This document shows positions 1-7,800 of a DNA stretch of 16,045 nt, piece by piece. This stretch comes from Alcaligenaceae bacterium (GTDB lineage Bacteria; Pseudomonadota; Gammaproteobacteria; Burkholderiales; Burkholderiaceae): positions 1 to 16,045 of the forward strand of contig CANBUF010000007.1 of the NCBI GenBank assembly GCA_947372575.1, written 5' to 3'. The notes under the pieces are model-generated. The model made no database searches and was not told the origin of the DNA. It saw only the letters and a list, made by a program, of their open reading frames with translations. Numbering within the stretch: position 1 is the first letter of the stretch; every line of letters begins with the position of its first letter. A program made the translations under genes and the position numbers.

Positions 1-1830
1 GGCGATGACCTGCTCTGTCGCGGCATCACCCAGGATGTCGGGCAAGCGTTGTTGCGCAAAGGCGAGCAACTGGCTGGACACTGTGCGCATCGTCATCAGA
101 CTCACAAATCGCTGACTCAATTCATTCGCAAGCCATCGCTGGTAACCAAAGGTTTCGTGCATTCGCAACGCCTGACGAAAACGCCTTGGATATCGCAAGG
201 CACGCGCAGCCAGGAGATCAAACCCTGACAAGCCACGCAGCCGCACTGCATCGTTGAGACGCTCAACTTTGGTAATCAGTTTTTCGGCAGTCGTGCGGTC
301 AATCACCTGGTGTTTGAGAATTTCGAAATAAATTTCAAACTCCTTGCGCGACAAGATCAGCAACCCAAGTTCGATCCGTTCTTGCTCGGTAAAGGGCTCA
401 CGTTTCTGATCACCTGTACTAAGAATACTCGCGTCAAATATCGCATGCACACGCTGACGAATTTCGTCTGAAATCCCTTCAGTATCTGCTATCTCATCGG
501 TATCCCTCTGCGCCATTGTGGAGGCCACCATCACAACCTGGTTGTGAAGTGCACGCCCCTTACGCGTGAGTTGATGCAACCCAAGCAGTCGTATTAAAGG
601 CTGCAGAGTCAAACCGTTAATAAACAGTGTTGACAGTACGAAACCCGTAACGATAATTGCGATGAATTCACGCACATCCTCCGGCAGGCTACTGCGTTCT
701 GTCACAGCAAGTGCCAAGGCGAGCGAAACAGCACCACGCAAACCTCCCCACCAGATCACTGTTTTAAATCGTCTGCCCACTCGCGCACCCACGCCAGCCA
801 TTGTCAGTAAGGGCACCAGCCCGAACACCACAACAGCGCGCGCAATCAGCGTACTCACAAACACCGCCGCAATCTGTACAGCGTGTATCCAGGAGATGTT
901 TTGCATCATCTTTGGAATCAGCATTGCGGAAAATAAAAAAATCAGCGAATTTGCCCAAAATCCGAATTGATGCCAGGACTGGGAAAGGGTTTCGAGCGTG
1001 TCTGGCGACATCCTTGTGCGGCCCGAGGAACCAACGACAAGTCCCGCCGTCACGGTAGCCACGACGCCTGAGACATGCAGGTAATGTTCGGAAATGAAAT
1101 AAGAAAGGTAGGCTACGGATACCGTCAACGAGACTTCTGCAACGGGCCAGCCCCGCAGCCATTTGAACGATAGGCATGCCAGCCAGCCAATCACGAACCC
1201 AGCCAGCCCCCCTCCTATAAATAAAACAAGAAAGCTACTTAGTACCGTACCAACCGACCAGATCCGCTCATGCGACAACACGCCCAGCAGCACTGCATAC
1301 AGCGCAATGGCAGCAGCATCATTGAGCAGGCTTTCTCCTTCGACCAGTGTTAGCAATCTCTTCGGTGCTCCCACACCCCGAAAAATACCAACAACGGCAG
1401 CTGGATCTGTGGTCGCTACGATTGAACCCAGCAACAAACATGCAGCCAATCCCATTGTTGAGAGCTGCGCCAGTACCAGACCAACCAAAACGGTGCTGAC
1501 GATCACGGCAACAATCGCCATCATCAATATAGGCCCCAGGTCGTCCATGAGCCGTCTGACATCCATCGAGAGTGCGGTCTCAAATAGCAATATGGGTAAA
1601 AAGATAATCAGGAATGTTTCAGACGAGACCTCAAAGGTACTGATGATCCCCAGAAAATCACCCAGTACGGGGGGTGCCCATTGATGAACGTGTGAGGCAT
1701 AGGCAAGCAGGCAGCCACTGATCGCAAGAAAAACTGAATAGGGAAGCTTGGTGCGGCCAGCAAGTGGCGGCATAAAGCAAATCAGGGCAAGCAGGCCAGC
1801 CAGTCCAAATACAAATGAACCAATATCCAT
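1..1830 (-). CDS. CPA1-family Na+(cation)/H+ antiporter with long C-terminal cytoplasmic tail (partial, runs off the left edge)
   Basis: The minus-strand frame is open from the ATG at 1830 to base 1 (610 codons) with no stop, so the C-terminus lies outside the window. Residues 1-415 form a polytopic membrane domain typical of the NhaP/NHE (CPA1) family, which exchanges Na+ or K+ for H+ across the inner membrane. Visible family motifs are FLPILLFETAL (77-87), TDPAAVVGIF (141-150), EGESLLNDAAAIALY (164-178) with the Asn-Asp pair N170-D171 expected to bind the ion, and GGLRGAVSLALAL (362-374). From about residue 420 the protein becomes hydrophilic and helix-rich for at least 190 residues. This is longer than a minimal NhaP and fits the SOS1-like or other long-tailed subgroups; what follows cannot be seen. 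The start is chosen for its position before the first membrane helix, with GGTGA a few bases upstream. It lies downstream of rpoH in the same direction but is separated from it by a terminator, so it probably has its own promoter. Ion specificity cannot be read from the sequence. Confidence 0.9.
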   Translation of the reverse strand, partial: MDIGSFVFGLAGLLALICFMPPLAGRTKLPYSVFLAISGCLLAYASHVHQWAPPVLGDFLGIISTFEVSSETFLIIFLPILLFETALSMDVRRLMDDLGPILMMAIVAVIVSTVLVGLVLAQLSTMGLAACLLLGSIVATTDPAAVVGIFRGVGAPKRLLTLVEGESLLNDAAAIALYAVLLGVLSHERIWSVGTVLSSFLVLFIGGGLAGFVIGWLACLSFKWLRGWPVAEVSLTVSVAYLSYFISEHYLHVSGVVATVTAGLVVGSSGRTRMSPDTLETLSQSWHQFGFWANSLIFLFSAMLIPKMMQNISWIHAVQIAAVFVSTLIARAVVVFGLVPLLTMAGVGARVGRRFKTVIWWGGLRGAVSLALALAVTERSSLPEDVREFIAIIVTGFVLSTLFINGLTLQPLIRLLGLHQLTRKGRALHNQVVMVASTMAQRDTDEIADTEGISDEIRQRVHAIFDASILSTGDQKREPFTEQERIELGLLILSRKEFEIYFEILKHQVIDRTTAEKLITKVERLNDAVRLRGLSGFDLLAARALRYPRRFRQALRMHETFGYQRWLANELSQRFVSLMTMRTVSSQLLAFAQQRLPDILGDAATEQVIA

Positions 1831-1886
1831 CTTTTATCACCAGTGAGCTGCAGATTCGACATCGGAATGGTTGTTATATCGTAGCC

Positions 1887-1910
1887 AAAAAAAAGCACCC
1901 TGACGGGTGC
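1887..1910 (-). terminator. Rho-independent terminator of rpoH
   Basis: Read on the minus strand, the site is GCACCC, loop GTCA, GGGTGC, then eight T residues. The 6-bp GC-rich stem, tetraloop and T-run are a textbook intrinsic terminator. It begins 23 bases after the rpoH stop codon and lies before the antiporter gene, so it should separate the two transcripts. Confidence 0.9.
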
Positions 1911-1933
1911 CGGCCTTAAAAAATCGTGGTGCT

Positions 1934-2815
1934 TCACGCTGCGAGCTTAAGTCGCATCTTTTTCATCGCAGCCACTTCAATCTGGCGAATGCGTTCAGCG
2001 GAGACACCAAACTCTTTTGCCAAGTCATGCAACGTTGCACCGCCATCATCCTGCAGCCAGCGCGCCTCAACGATCCGGCGTGAGCGTGGGTCCAGCATCT
2101 CCAGCGCCTGATTCAGGCCTTCGCCCTGCATATCATCTACAGCACGACGCTCCAGCACCCGGGTTGGATCTGACATACCATCGTCTGAAAGATAGGCGAT
2201 TGGTGCGAATGCATCCTCGTCATCGTTCTGATTTTCGAGAGACATCTCGCGCCCCGACATCCGAACTTCCATTTCACGCACGTCCTCAGGGCGCACGTTT
2301 AATGAGGTGGCAATCTCTGCAATCTTTTCTGGATCCAGCGTCTGCCCATCCGGGCGCATACTGCGCAAGTTGAAAAACAACTTTCGCTGCGCTTTGGTCG
2401 TGGCCACTTTCACCATGCGCCAATTACGAACAATATATTCATGAATTTCGGCCTTGATCCAGTGCACGGCAAACGACACCAGGCGCACACCGCGCTCAGG
2501 ATCAAATCGTTTGACGGCCTTCATCAGGCCAACGTTGCCTTCCTGAATCAGGTCAGCATGTGGCAAGCCGTATCCTAGATACTGTCGCGCAACAGAGACA
2601 ACCAGTCTCAAATGCGACAGAACGAGTTCGCGCGCAGCATCGATGTCTTCCTGGTCACGCAAACGGCGTGCAAGGGCCGACTCCTGCTCCTGTGAAAGCA
2701 CGGGCAGACGGTTAACAGTCCCAATATAGGCCTCAATCGTACCCAGAGCACCCGGGTTCGAGATCGCCATTGCGAGTTGATTTGGTTTTAAAGTCAAAGC
2801 AGTTGAACTTGTCAT
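1934..2815 (-). CDS. rpoH: RNA polymerase sigma factor RpoH (sigma-32, heat shock)
   Basis: Encodes a 293-residue sigma-70-family factor that directs RNA polymerase to heat-shock promoters (chaperones and proteases). Region 2 is intact: DLIQEGNVGLMKAVKRFDP (88-106), followed by SFAVHWIKAEIHEYIVRNWR. The RpoH box QRKLFFNLR (143-151) identifies RpoH rather than RpoD or RpoS. Region 4.2 contains the helix-turn-helix TLHDLAKEFGVSAERIRQIE (261-280). The length is close to the roughly 285 residues of the E. coli protein. An in-frame upstream ATG at 2875 would add 20 residues (MSKSAKIKS...), but it lies inside the CIRCE operator and near the predicted transcription start. The ATG at 2815 has an AGGAG ribosome site 10 bases upstream and is preferred. 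Control appears to combine a sigma-E-like promoter with HrcA repression, both described separately. An intrinsic terminator follows the stop codon. Confidence 0.96.
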   Translation of the reverse strand: MTSSTALTLKPNQLAMAISNPGALGTIEAYIGTVNRLPVLSQEQESALARRLRDQEDIDAARELVLSHLRLVVSVARQYLGYGLPHADLIQEGNVGLMKAVKRFDPERGVRLVSFAVHWIKAEIHEYIVRNWRMVKVATTKAQRKLFFNLRSMRPDGQTLDPEKIAEIATSLNVRPEDVREMEVRMSGREMSLENQNDDEDAFAPIAYLSDDGMSDPTRVLERRAVDDMQGEGLNQALEMLDPRSRRIVEARWLQDDGGATLHDLAKEFGVSAERIRQIEVAAMKKMRLKLAA

Positions 2816-2825
2816 AATAATGTTG

Positions 2826-2830
2826 CTCCT
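2826..2830 (-). promoter_or_regulatory. rpoH ribosome binding site
   Basis: AGGAG on the minus strand, 10 bases before the ATG at 2815. It supports the 293-residue start over the in-frame ATG at 2875, which sits inside the CIRCE spacer. Confidence 0.65.
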
Positions 2831-2858
2831 AGACTGAGGTGCAAGCTGTGATTTAATC

Positions 2859-2885
2859 TTAGCACTCTTGCTCATCGAGTGCTAA
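2859..2885. promoter_or_regulatory. CIRCE operator (HrcA binding site) upstream of rpoH
   Basis: The site is TTAGCACTC, nine spacer bases, then GAGTGCTAA. This is the consensus CIRCE inverted repeat with no mismatch and the canonical 9-base spacer. CIRCE is bound by the repressor HrcA, whose activity depends on GroEL and falls during heat stress. The element lies 43 bases before the rpoH start codon and abuts the -10 of the predicted sigma-E-like promoter, so bound HrcA would cover the transcription start. It also lies in the shared intergenic region with the divergent gene at 2995, so an effect on that gene is possible but unproven. Confidence 0.95.
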
Positions 2886-2913
2886 TCAGACTGATATTTG
2901 TCCTTTTAGTTCC
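2886..2913 (-). promoter_or_regulatory. Sigma-E (RpoE)-like promoter of rpoH
   Basis: On the minus strand the site has GGAACT at 2913-2908 (-35), a following A, 16 bases, then TCTGA at 2890-2886 (-10). This matches the sigma-E consensus (GGAACTT, about 16 bases, TCTGA or TCAAA) in both boxes and in spacing, with one departure (the last T of the -35 is A). As I remember it, the sigma-E promoter P3 of E. coli rpoH has the same TCTGA box and the same spacing. The -10 ends exactly where CIRCE begins, which places the start of transcription inside the operator. The call rests on sequence match only. Confidence 0.65.
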
Positions 2914-2994
2914 GCAAATCTCTTAGCAGTGTTAATCTCATTGTGCTCGCCGCGCGCGGCAAGTTCGCCGCACTGCGCCACCCTGGATTCGGGT

Positions 2995-3939
2995 ATGTCC
3001 GATTTAGTCAAGTTTCTCTCAAAAATCCTGCTGGCCTGTCTGCTTGTCATCCTTGTTGGATGGGCAACGTATATCGGCGTGCGCTATTACCATGCCGAAC
3101 AGGTTGCCTATCGCTGGATTTCAGGCCTGGCGGCTAAACAGGCGCAATGGGAAAGCAAAATTACTGCAGCAGGCGGCAATACTTTGACAGGCTATGCCGC
3201 ACCTGACACACCCATCACGGTTGCCGGAATTGAGGGTAATTTTTCTGGGCTCACCTACGATCCGTTGCAAAAACGACTCTGGGCCGTCCTGAACAAGCCC
3301 GCCACACTGGTTGCACTGTCCACAGATGGCGAATTACTGGCGACATACCCTCTTAAAGGCATTTCCGACGTAAATGGCATTGCCTGGGTAGGTGGTAACA
3401 GAATTGCCATGGTCAATGGAAAGCGCAACCGGGTGGTCATAACAGAAATACCTGCAACACCGCAGCCACTTGATGTCACACGCGCTTTTTCACTGATCCT
3501 GCGCTTTGGTGAAAACGAAGACAGTAATTTTGGGTTTGATGGTCTTGGCTACGATCTGAAGCGTGACCGCCTTTACATCGCAAAAGAACACAGCCCACGC
3601 GCGCTCTACCGTGTCAGCGGTCTGAATAACCTTCAATCGCCTGAGTCTCGCGGTCTACGCATCGAAAACTTCAGCTATTGGCTCGACGACATTCCTTTTG
3701 CCACCGACCTCTCTTCTGTTGAGGTCGATTCAGCCTCCGGACGTGTTTTTTTGCTGAGCGAAGAATCACAGATGATTGTCCAGCTGGATGGCGATAGCGG
3801 CGAAGGTCGTGGCATGCTCTCGCTTTCGCCCAAGGGCGGCAAACCCATGCCCAGGCCAGAGGGCATCGCAACCGATGATATGGGCAACATCTATATCGTT
3901 AGCGAACCCAATTTGTTCTACCGCCTGCGCAAGCCCTGA
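2995..3939 (+). CDS. SdiA-regulated-domain protein (YjiK-like beta-propeller), inner-membrane anchored
   Basis: Encodes 314 residues. Residues 7-30 form one hydrophobic helix (FLSKILLACLLVILVGWATY within it), expected to anchor the protein with the rest in the periplasm. From about residue 78 the sequence has the repeating pattern of the SdiA-regulated family (YjiK of E. coli), a beta-propeller with phytase- or esterase-like-fold relatives. Diagnostic segments are GNFSGLTYDPLQKRLWAVLN (81-100), STDGELLATYPLKGISDVNG (109-128), FGFDGLGYDLKRDRLYIAKE (179-198) and the end PRPEGIATDDMGNIYIVSEP (286-305). The biochemical role of the family is not known to me. The ATG at 2995 is preferred because the upstream GTG at 2929 would put a polar, Cys/Pro-rich stretch before the anchor helix; the ribosome site is weak (GGAT about 10 bases upstream). 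It is transcribed divergently from rpoH, and the degenerate transposase gene follows after 21 bases. Confidence 0.85.
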   Translation: MSDLVKFLSKILLACLLVILVGWATYIGVRYYHAEQVAYRWISGLAAKQAQWESKITAAGGNTLTGYAAPDTPITVAGIEGNFSGLTYDPLQKRLWAVLNKPATLVALSTDGELLATYPLKGISDVNGIAWVGGNRIAMVNGKRNRVVITEIPATPQPLDVTRAFSLILRFGENEDSNFGFDGLGYDLKRDRLYIAKEHSPRALYRVSGLNNLQSPESRGLRIENFSYWLDDIPFATDLSSVEVDSASGRVFLLSEESQMIVQLDGDSGEGRGMLSLSPKGGKPMPRPEGIATDDMGNIYIVSEPNLFYRLRKP

Positions 3940-3960
3940 TTACAGGACTGGTCTTGCAAT

Positions 3961-4653
3961 ATGGCCCGCCTGCCCAGACTCTACGCACCCGGTTTCCCCC
4001 AGCTGGTGTATGCGGAACTCGCGATTGCGCCTGATCCGAGCGATCCTGAAGTATCCCATCTTTTATATCTGGATCTGATCCGCTGGATTGGGGAGTCTGC
4101 CTCTCGAGAGGGCGTCGCGATCCACGGCTGGGCGCTGACGCCGCGCTCCATTGTCCTGCTCGCCACGCCCAATGATGGGCAAGGCATTCCCAAACTGATC
4201 CAGTCCCTCGGTCGACATCTTGCCACCCGCCTGAAAGCCGGCTCCGTATTTGCCGGCCGTTACCGCTCGACAATCGTCGAGCCTGGGCACTGGCTACTAC
4301 CTGCGTTGCGGTGGCTTGAACGTGAACCTGTCCGCGCAGGTCTGGCTACCGACCCAGAGCTCTGGCCATGGTCCTCTGCCGCGAATCATGCCGGTTCTCC
4401 TGGCGTCGCACCGACATGGCTTGCCCAACACGTGGACTACTGGGCCTGCGGCAATACGCCGTTTGATCGACAAGCTATTTACCGCAAACAGCTCCAGGAA
4501 GGCAATCCTCCTGGGGTTGATCAAAAAATCGAGAAGAGTTTACGCGGTCAGTGGGCGCTGGGACGAGAATCGTTTCTAGTTGAACTTGCCCCTGTTGCCA
4601 GTCGCAAAATCGTGCCAAGTCCTCGCGGACGCCCTAAAAAAGCACCACACTAA
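3961..4653 (+). CDS. RAYT-like (REP-associated tyrosine transposase, Y1/HUH family) protein lacking catalytic residues
   Basis: Encodes an uninterrupted 230-residue protein with the layout of the RAYT/Transposase_17 family. It has an N-terminal MARLPRLYAPGFPQ, a central core, then EPVRAGLATDPELWPWSSA (122-140). The tail has GQWALGRESFLVELAP (196-211) and ends in a basic GRPKK (223-227), as in longer family members. Two features expected of an active enzyme are missing. Where the family has MPNHVHLL, this protein has TPRSIVLL (60-67), so both histidines of the HUH metal site are replaced (S63, V65). Where the family has RYVELNPVRAG, it has RWLEREPVRAG (117-127), so the nucleophilic tyrosine is W118 and the conserved Asn is E122. 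The N-terminal RGN segment is also absent. No frameshift restores these motifs. It is therefore unlikely to cut DNA but may still bind it. It sits between the SdiA-regulated gene and gltB, with a REP-like palindrome just after its stop. The start is the family-typical MARL; its ribosome site is poor. Confidence 0.8.
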   Translation: MARLPRLYAPGFPQLVYAELAIAPDPSDPEVSHLLYLDLIRWIGESASREGVAIHGWALTPRSIVLLATPNDGQGIPKLIQSLGRHLATRLKAGSVFAGRYRSTIVEPGHWLLPALRWLEREPVRAGLATDPELWPWSSAANHAGSPGVAPTWLAQHVDYWACGNTPFDRQAIYRKQLQEGNPPGVDQKIEKSLRGQWALGRESFLVELAPVASRKIVPSPRGRPKKAPH

Positions 4654-4659
4654 TGCATC

Positions 4660-4720
4660 GGGTTGCGTCCCCATTTAATTTCGCACCAAGTTGAAGCTGT
4701 CATTAAATAGGGACGCACCC
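4660..4720. repeat. REP-like imperfect inverted repeat downstream of the RAYT-like gene
   Basis: The left arm (4660-4679) begins GGGTTGCGTCCCC and ends ATTTAAT. The right arm (4702-4720), read in reverse complement, begins GGGTGCGTCCCT and ends ATTTAAT. The arms agree except for one extra T and one C/T difference, with a 22-base loop. From memory, GGGTGCGTCCC-type ends commonly flank transposases of this family, so this is probably an old recognition palindrome. The right arm is followed by TATTTTATTTT, so the folded RNA could also work as a terminator before gltB. Only one palindrome is present in the window. Confidence 0.7.
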
Positions 4721-4732
4721 TATTTTATTTTC

Positions 4733-4761
4733 TTGCGCTCTAGCATTTTCACGGGTATTGT
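4733..4761 (+). promoter_or_regulatory. Candidate sigma-70 promoter for gltBD
   Basis: TTGCGC (4733-4738) and TATTGT (4756-4761) are separated by 17 bases, which is the ideal spacing. Each box has two mismatches to consensus. The predicted start near 4768 would give a leader of about 40 bases before the gltB ATG. The site lies just after the REP-like repeat, in the only non-coding gap before gltB. I saw no convincing operator. Confidence 0.4.
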
Positions 4762-4808
4762 TTTGTCCTCGCACTGCAACATAGCCCGCGGTGTTTTCGG
4801 AGCACGAC

Positions 4809-7800
4809 ATGTCAACCCATCCTTTGAATTTCTTCCCCACTCAGACGCGTACCAAGCCTGCTGTGCCTGCCGTGGGTCTTCCTGCAGCACAAGGCCTGTA
4901 TTCGCCAGCGAATGAGCATGACGCCTGTGGTGTCGGCTTTGTAGCGCACATCAAAGGCAATAAAAGCCACTCTATCGTTGAGCAGGGTCTGAAGATTCTT
5001 GAAAATCTCGACCATCGCGGTGCCGTCGGCGCAGATAAACTCATGGGCGATGGCGCCGGAATCCTGATCCAGATTCCTGATGCGTTTTATCGTGCCGATA
5101 TGGCCAAACAGCATGTCACGCTCCCCGCTCCGGGTGAATACGGCGTGGCCATGGTTTTTCTGCCTAAGGAAATTGCCTCGCGACTGGCCTGTGAACAGGA
5201 ACTCGAACGCGCGGTGCGTGCCGAAGGCCAGGTTGTTCTGGGCTGGCGCGACGTGCCTGTTGATACCGAGATGCCGATGTCTCCCGCAGTCCGCGCATGC
5301 GAACCTGTGATTCGTCAATTGTTCATCGGCCGTGGTGCGGATGTGATGGTGCCCGACGCGCTTGAACGTAAACTTTACGTCATTCGCAAAGCGGCTAGCC
5401 ATGCCATTACCGCGATGGGCCTTGCGCACGGTAAAGAGTATTTTGTACCTTCTGCTTCCGTACGCACGGTCGTCTACAAAGGCTTATTGCTCGCAAACCA
5501 GGTTGGGGCCTATTATAAGGATCTTGCTGACCCACTGACTGTCTCCGCCGTCGCGCTGGTGCACCAGCGGTTTTCAACCAACACCTTCCCTGCCTGGCCG
5601 CTTGCCCACCCCTATCGCATGATTGCCCATAACGGCGAAATCAATACCGTCAAGGGCAACTTTAACTGGCTGCGGGCCCGCGAAGGCAAAATGCAATCCG
5701 CCGTACTCGGCGAAGATCTGCAAAAACTCTACCCAATTGTCTACGAAGGACAATCGGATACGGCGACGTTTGACAACTGCCTCGAACTGCTGGTGATGTC
5801 TGGCTATTCATTGGCACATGCCATGATGATGATGATCCCAGAAGCCTGGGAACAGCATACCCACATGGATGAGAGCCGCCGCGCATTTTACGAATATCAT
5901 GCCGCGATGATGGAGCCCTGGGATGGTCCTGCGGCCGTTGCCTTTACTGACGGACGACAGATCGGCGCGACGCTTGATCGTAATGGTTTGCGTCCTGCCC
6001 GCTATCTGATCACCGACGATGACATGGTGATCATGGCCTCCGAAGCAGGCACCCTACCCATCCCTGAAAATCGTATTGTCAAAAAATGGCGCCTGCAGCC
6101 AGGCAAGATGTTCCTGATTGACCTCGAACAAGGTCGCATCATCGACGACACAGAAATCAAATCGCAACTGGCTAACTCACGCCCGTACCGTCAATGGATT
6201 GACCGCTTGCGCGTCAAACTTGACTCACTGCCTGTTCCTATCGACGCAGCACAGCACGCACTCAAGCCTGCTGCAACCCTGCTTGATCGCCAGCAAGCGT
6301 TCGGCTGGACACAGGAAGATTACAAATTCGTGCTCGAAGTCATGGCAAAAAGCGGCGAAGAAGCGATTGGCTCCATGGGCAATGACGCACCGCTTGCCAT
6401 TCTTTCTGACAAGTCAAAGCCGTTCTACAACTACTTCCGTCAGCTGTTTGCGCAGGTCACCAATCCGCCAATCGATCCGATTCGCGAACAGATGGTGATG
6501 TCATTGGTTTCCTTCATCGGACCAAAGCCAAACCTGCTTGACATCAACAACGTCAATCCGCCTCTGCGCCTTGAAATCACGCAACCGGTACTTGACTCCG
6601 AAGAAATGGATCGCCTGCGTGGCATTGCGCAGATCACGGGCGATAAGTTCCGTAGCTTTGCGCTCGACATCACCTACCCTGTCGCCTGGGGGCCAGATGG
6701 TATCGAAGCAAGACTGGCTGCACTGTGTGCAAAGGCTGTCGATGCGGTGCATAGTGGGTTCAACGTACTGATCCTGACCGATCGCAACGTAGACAGCGAG
6801 CGTGTCGCTATTCCTGCTCTGCTTGCAACGTCTGCCGTGCATCAGCATCTGATTCGTGAAGGCCTGCGTACCAACACAGGTCTGGTCGTCGAGACAGGCT
6901 CTGCACGCGAAGTCCATCACTTCGCATTGCTGGGTGGTTACGGCGCCGAAGCCATCCATCCGTTCCTCGCGATTGAAAGCCTCGCTGCGATGACTGATCA
7001 GCCAGAAAAAGCGGTCAAAAACTATATCAAGGCAATTGGCAAAGGCTTGAATAAAGTCATGTCAAAAATGGGGATTTCAACCTATATGTCTTACTGTGGT
7101 GCCCAGATTTTTGAAGCCGTCGGTTTGCGTTCATCACTGGTCAACAAATACTTCTCCGGTACTTCAAGCACCATAGAAGGTATCGGTATTTTTGAAGTGG
7201 CCGAAGAAGCTTTACGTACCCATCACGCTGCATTCAGTAGCGATCCGATCCTCGCCAACGCACTCGAAACCGGCGGCGAATACGCTTACCGGGTACGTGG
7301 TGAAGACCACATGTGGACGCCAGATTCGATCGCAAAATTGCAACATGCGACGCGTGCAAACAACTACCGCACGTATAAAGAATACGCTCAGCTCATCAAC
7401 GACCAAAGCCGTCGACACCTGACATTGCGCGGTCTGTTCGAGTTCAAACTGGATCCAGCACGTGCGATTGCTCTGGATGAAGTCGAACCTGCAAAAGAAA
7501 TTGTTAAACGTTTTGCAACGGGTGCGATGTCTCTGGGATCGATTTCAACCGAAGCACACTCCGTATTGGCAGTTGCCATGAACAGGATCGGTGGTAAATC
7601 CAACACCGGCGAAGGCGGCGAAGATCAGCTGCGCTATCGCAACGAACTGCGCACAGGTAAAAGCGGCATCCTCAAAGGCGCCACACTCGCCTCCGAGCTT
7701 GGTGCGGATGTAATTGTGGCCGACGTTCCCTTGCTGGCAGGCGACTCCATGCGTTCAAAAATCAAACAGGTCGCCTCAGGCCGGTTTGGTGTCAGCGCAG

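Noticed and set aside
764..1177. 137-residue minus-strand open frame, and plus-strand frames at 662-970 and 1163-1684
   Set aside because: They are out of frame with the antiporter, whose conserved motifs run through the whole stretch; their products have no recognisable family and biased composition.
2868..2897. Forward promoter TTGCTC...TGATAT for the gene at 2995 inside CIRCE
   Set aside because: The spacing is 18 and the match is weak; overlap with the operator is suggestive but not enough to call.
3961..4720. A complete mobile insertion sequence around the RAYT-like gene
   Set aside because: There is a palindrome on only one side, no visible target duplication, and the protein lacks catalytic residues, so it is not called as a mobile element.
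5820..5836. Run of ATG repeats (ATGATGATGATG) as a possible microsatellite
   Set aside because: It encodes the MMMM(I)PEAW segment that is conserved in GltB proteins, so protein constraint explains it.
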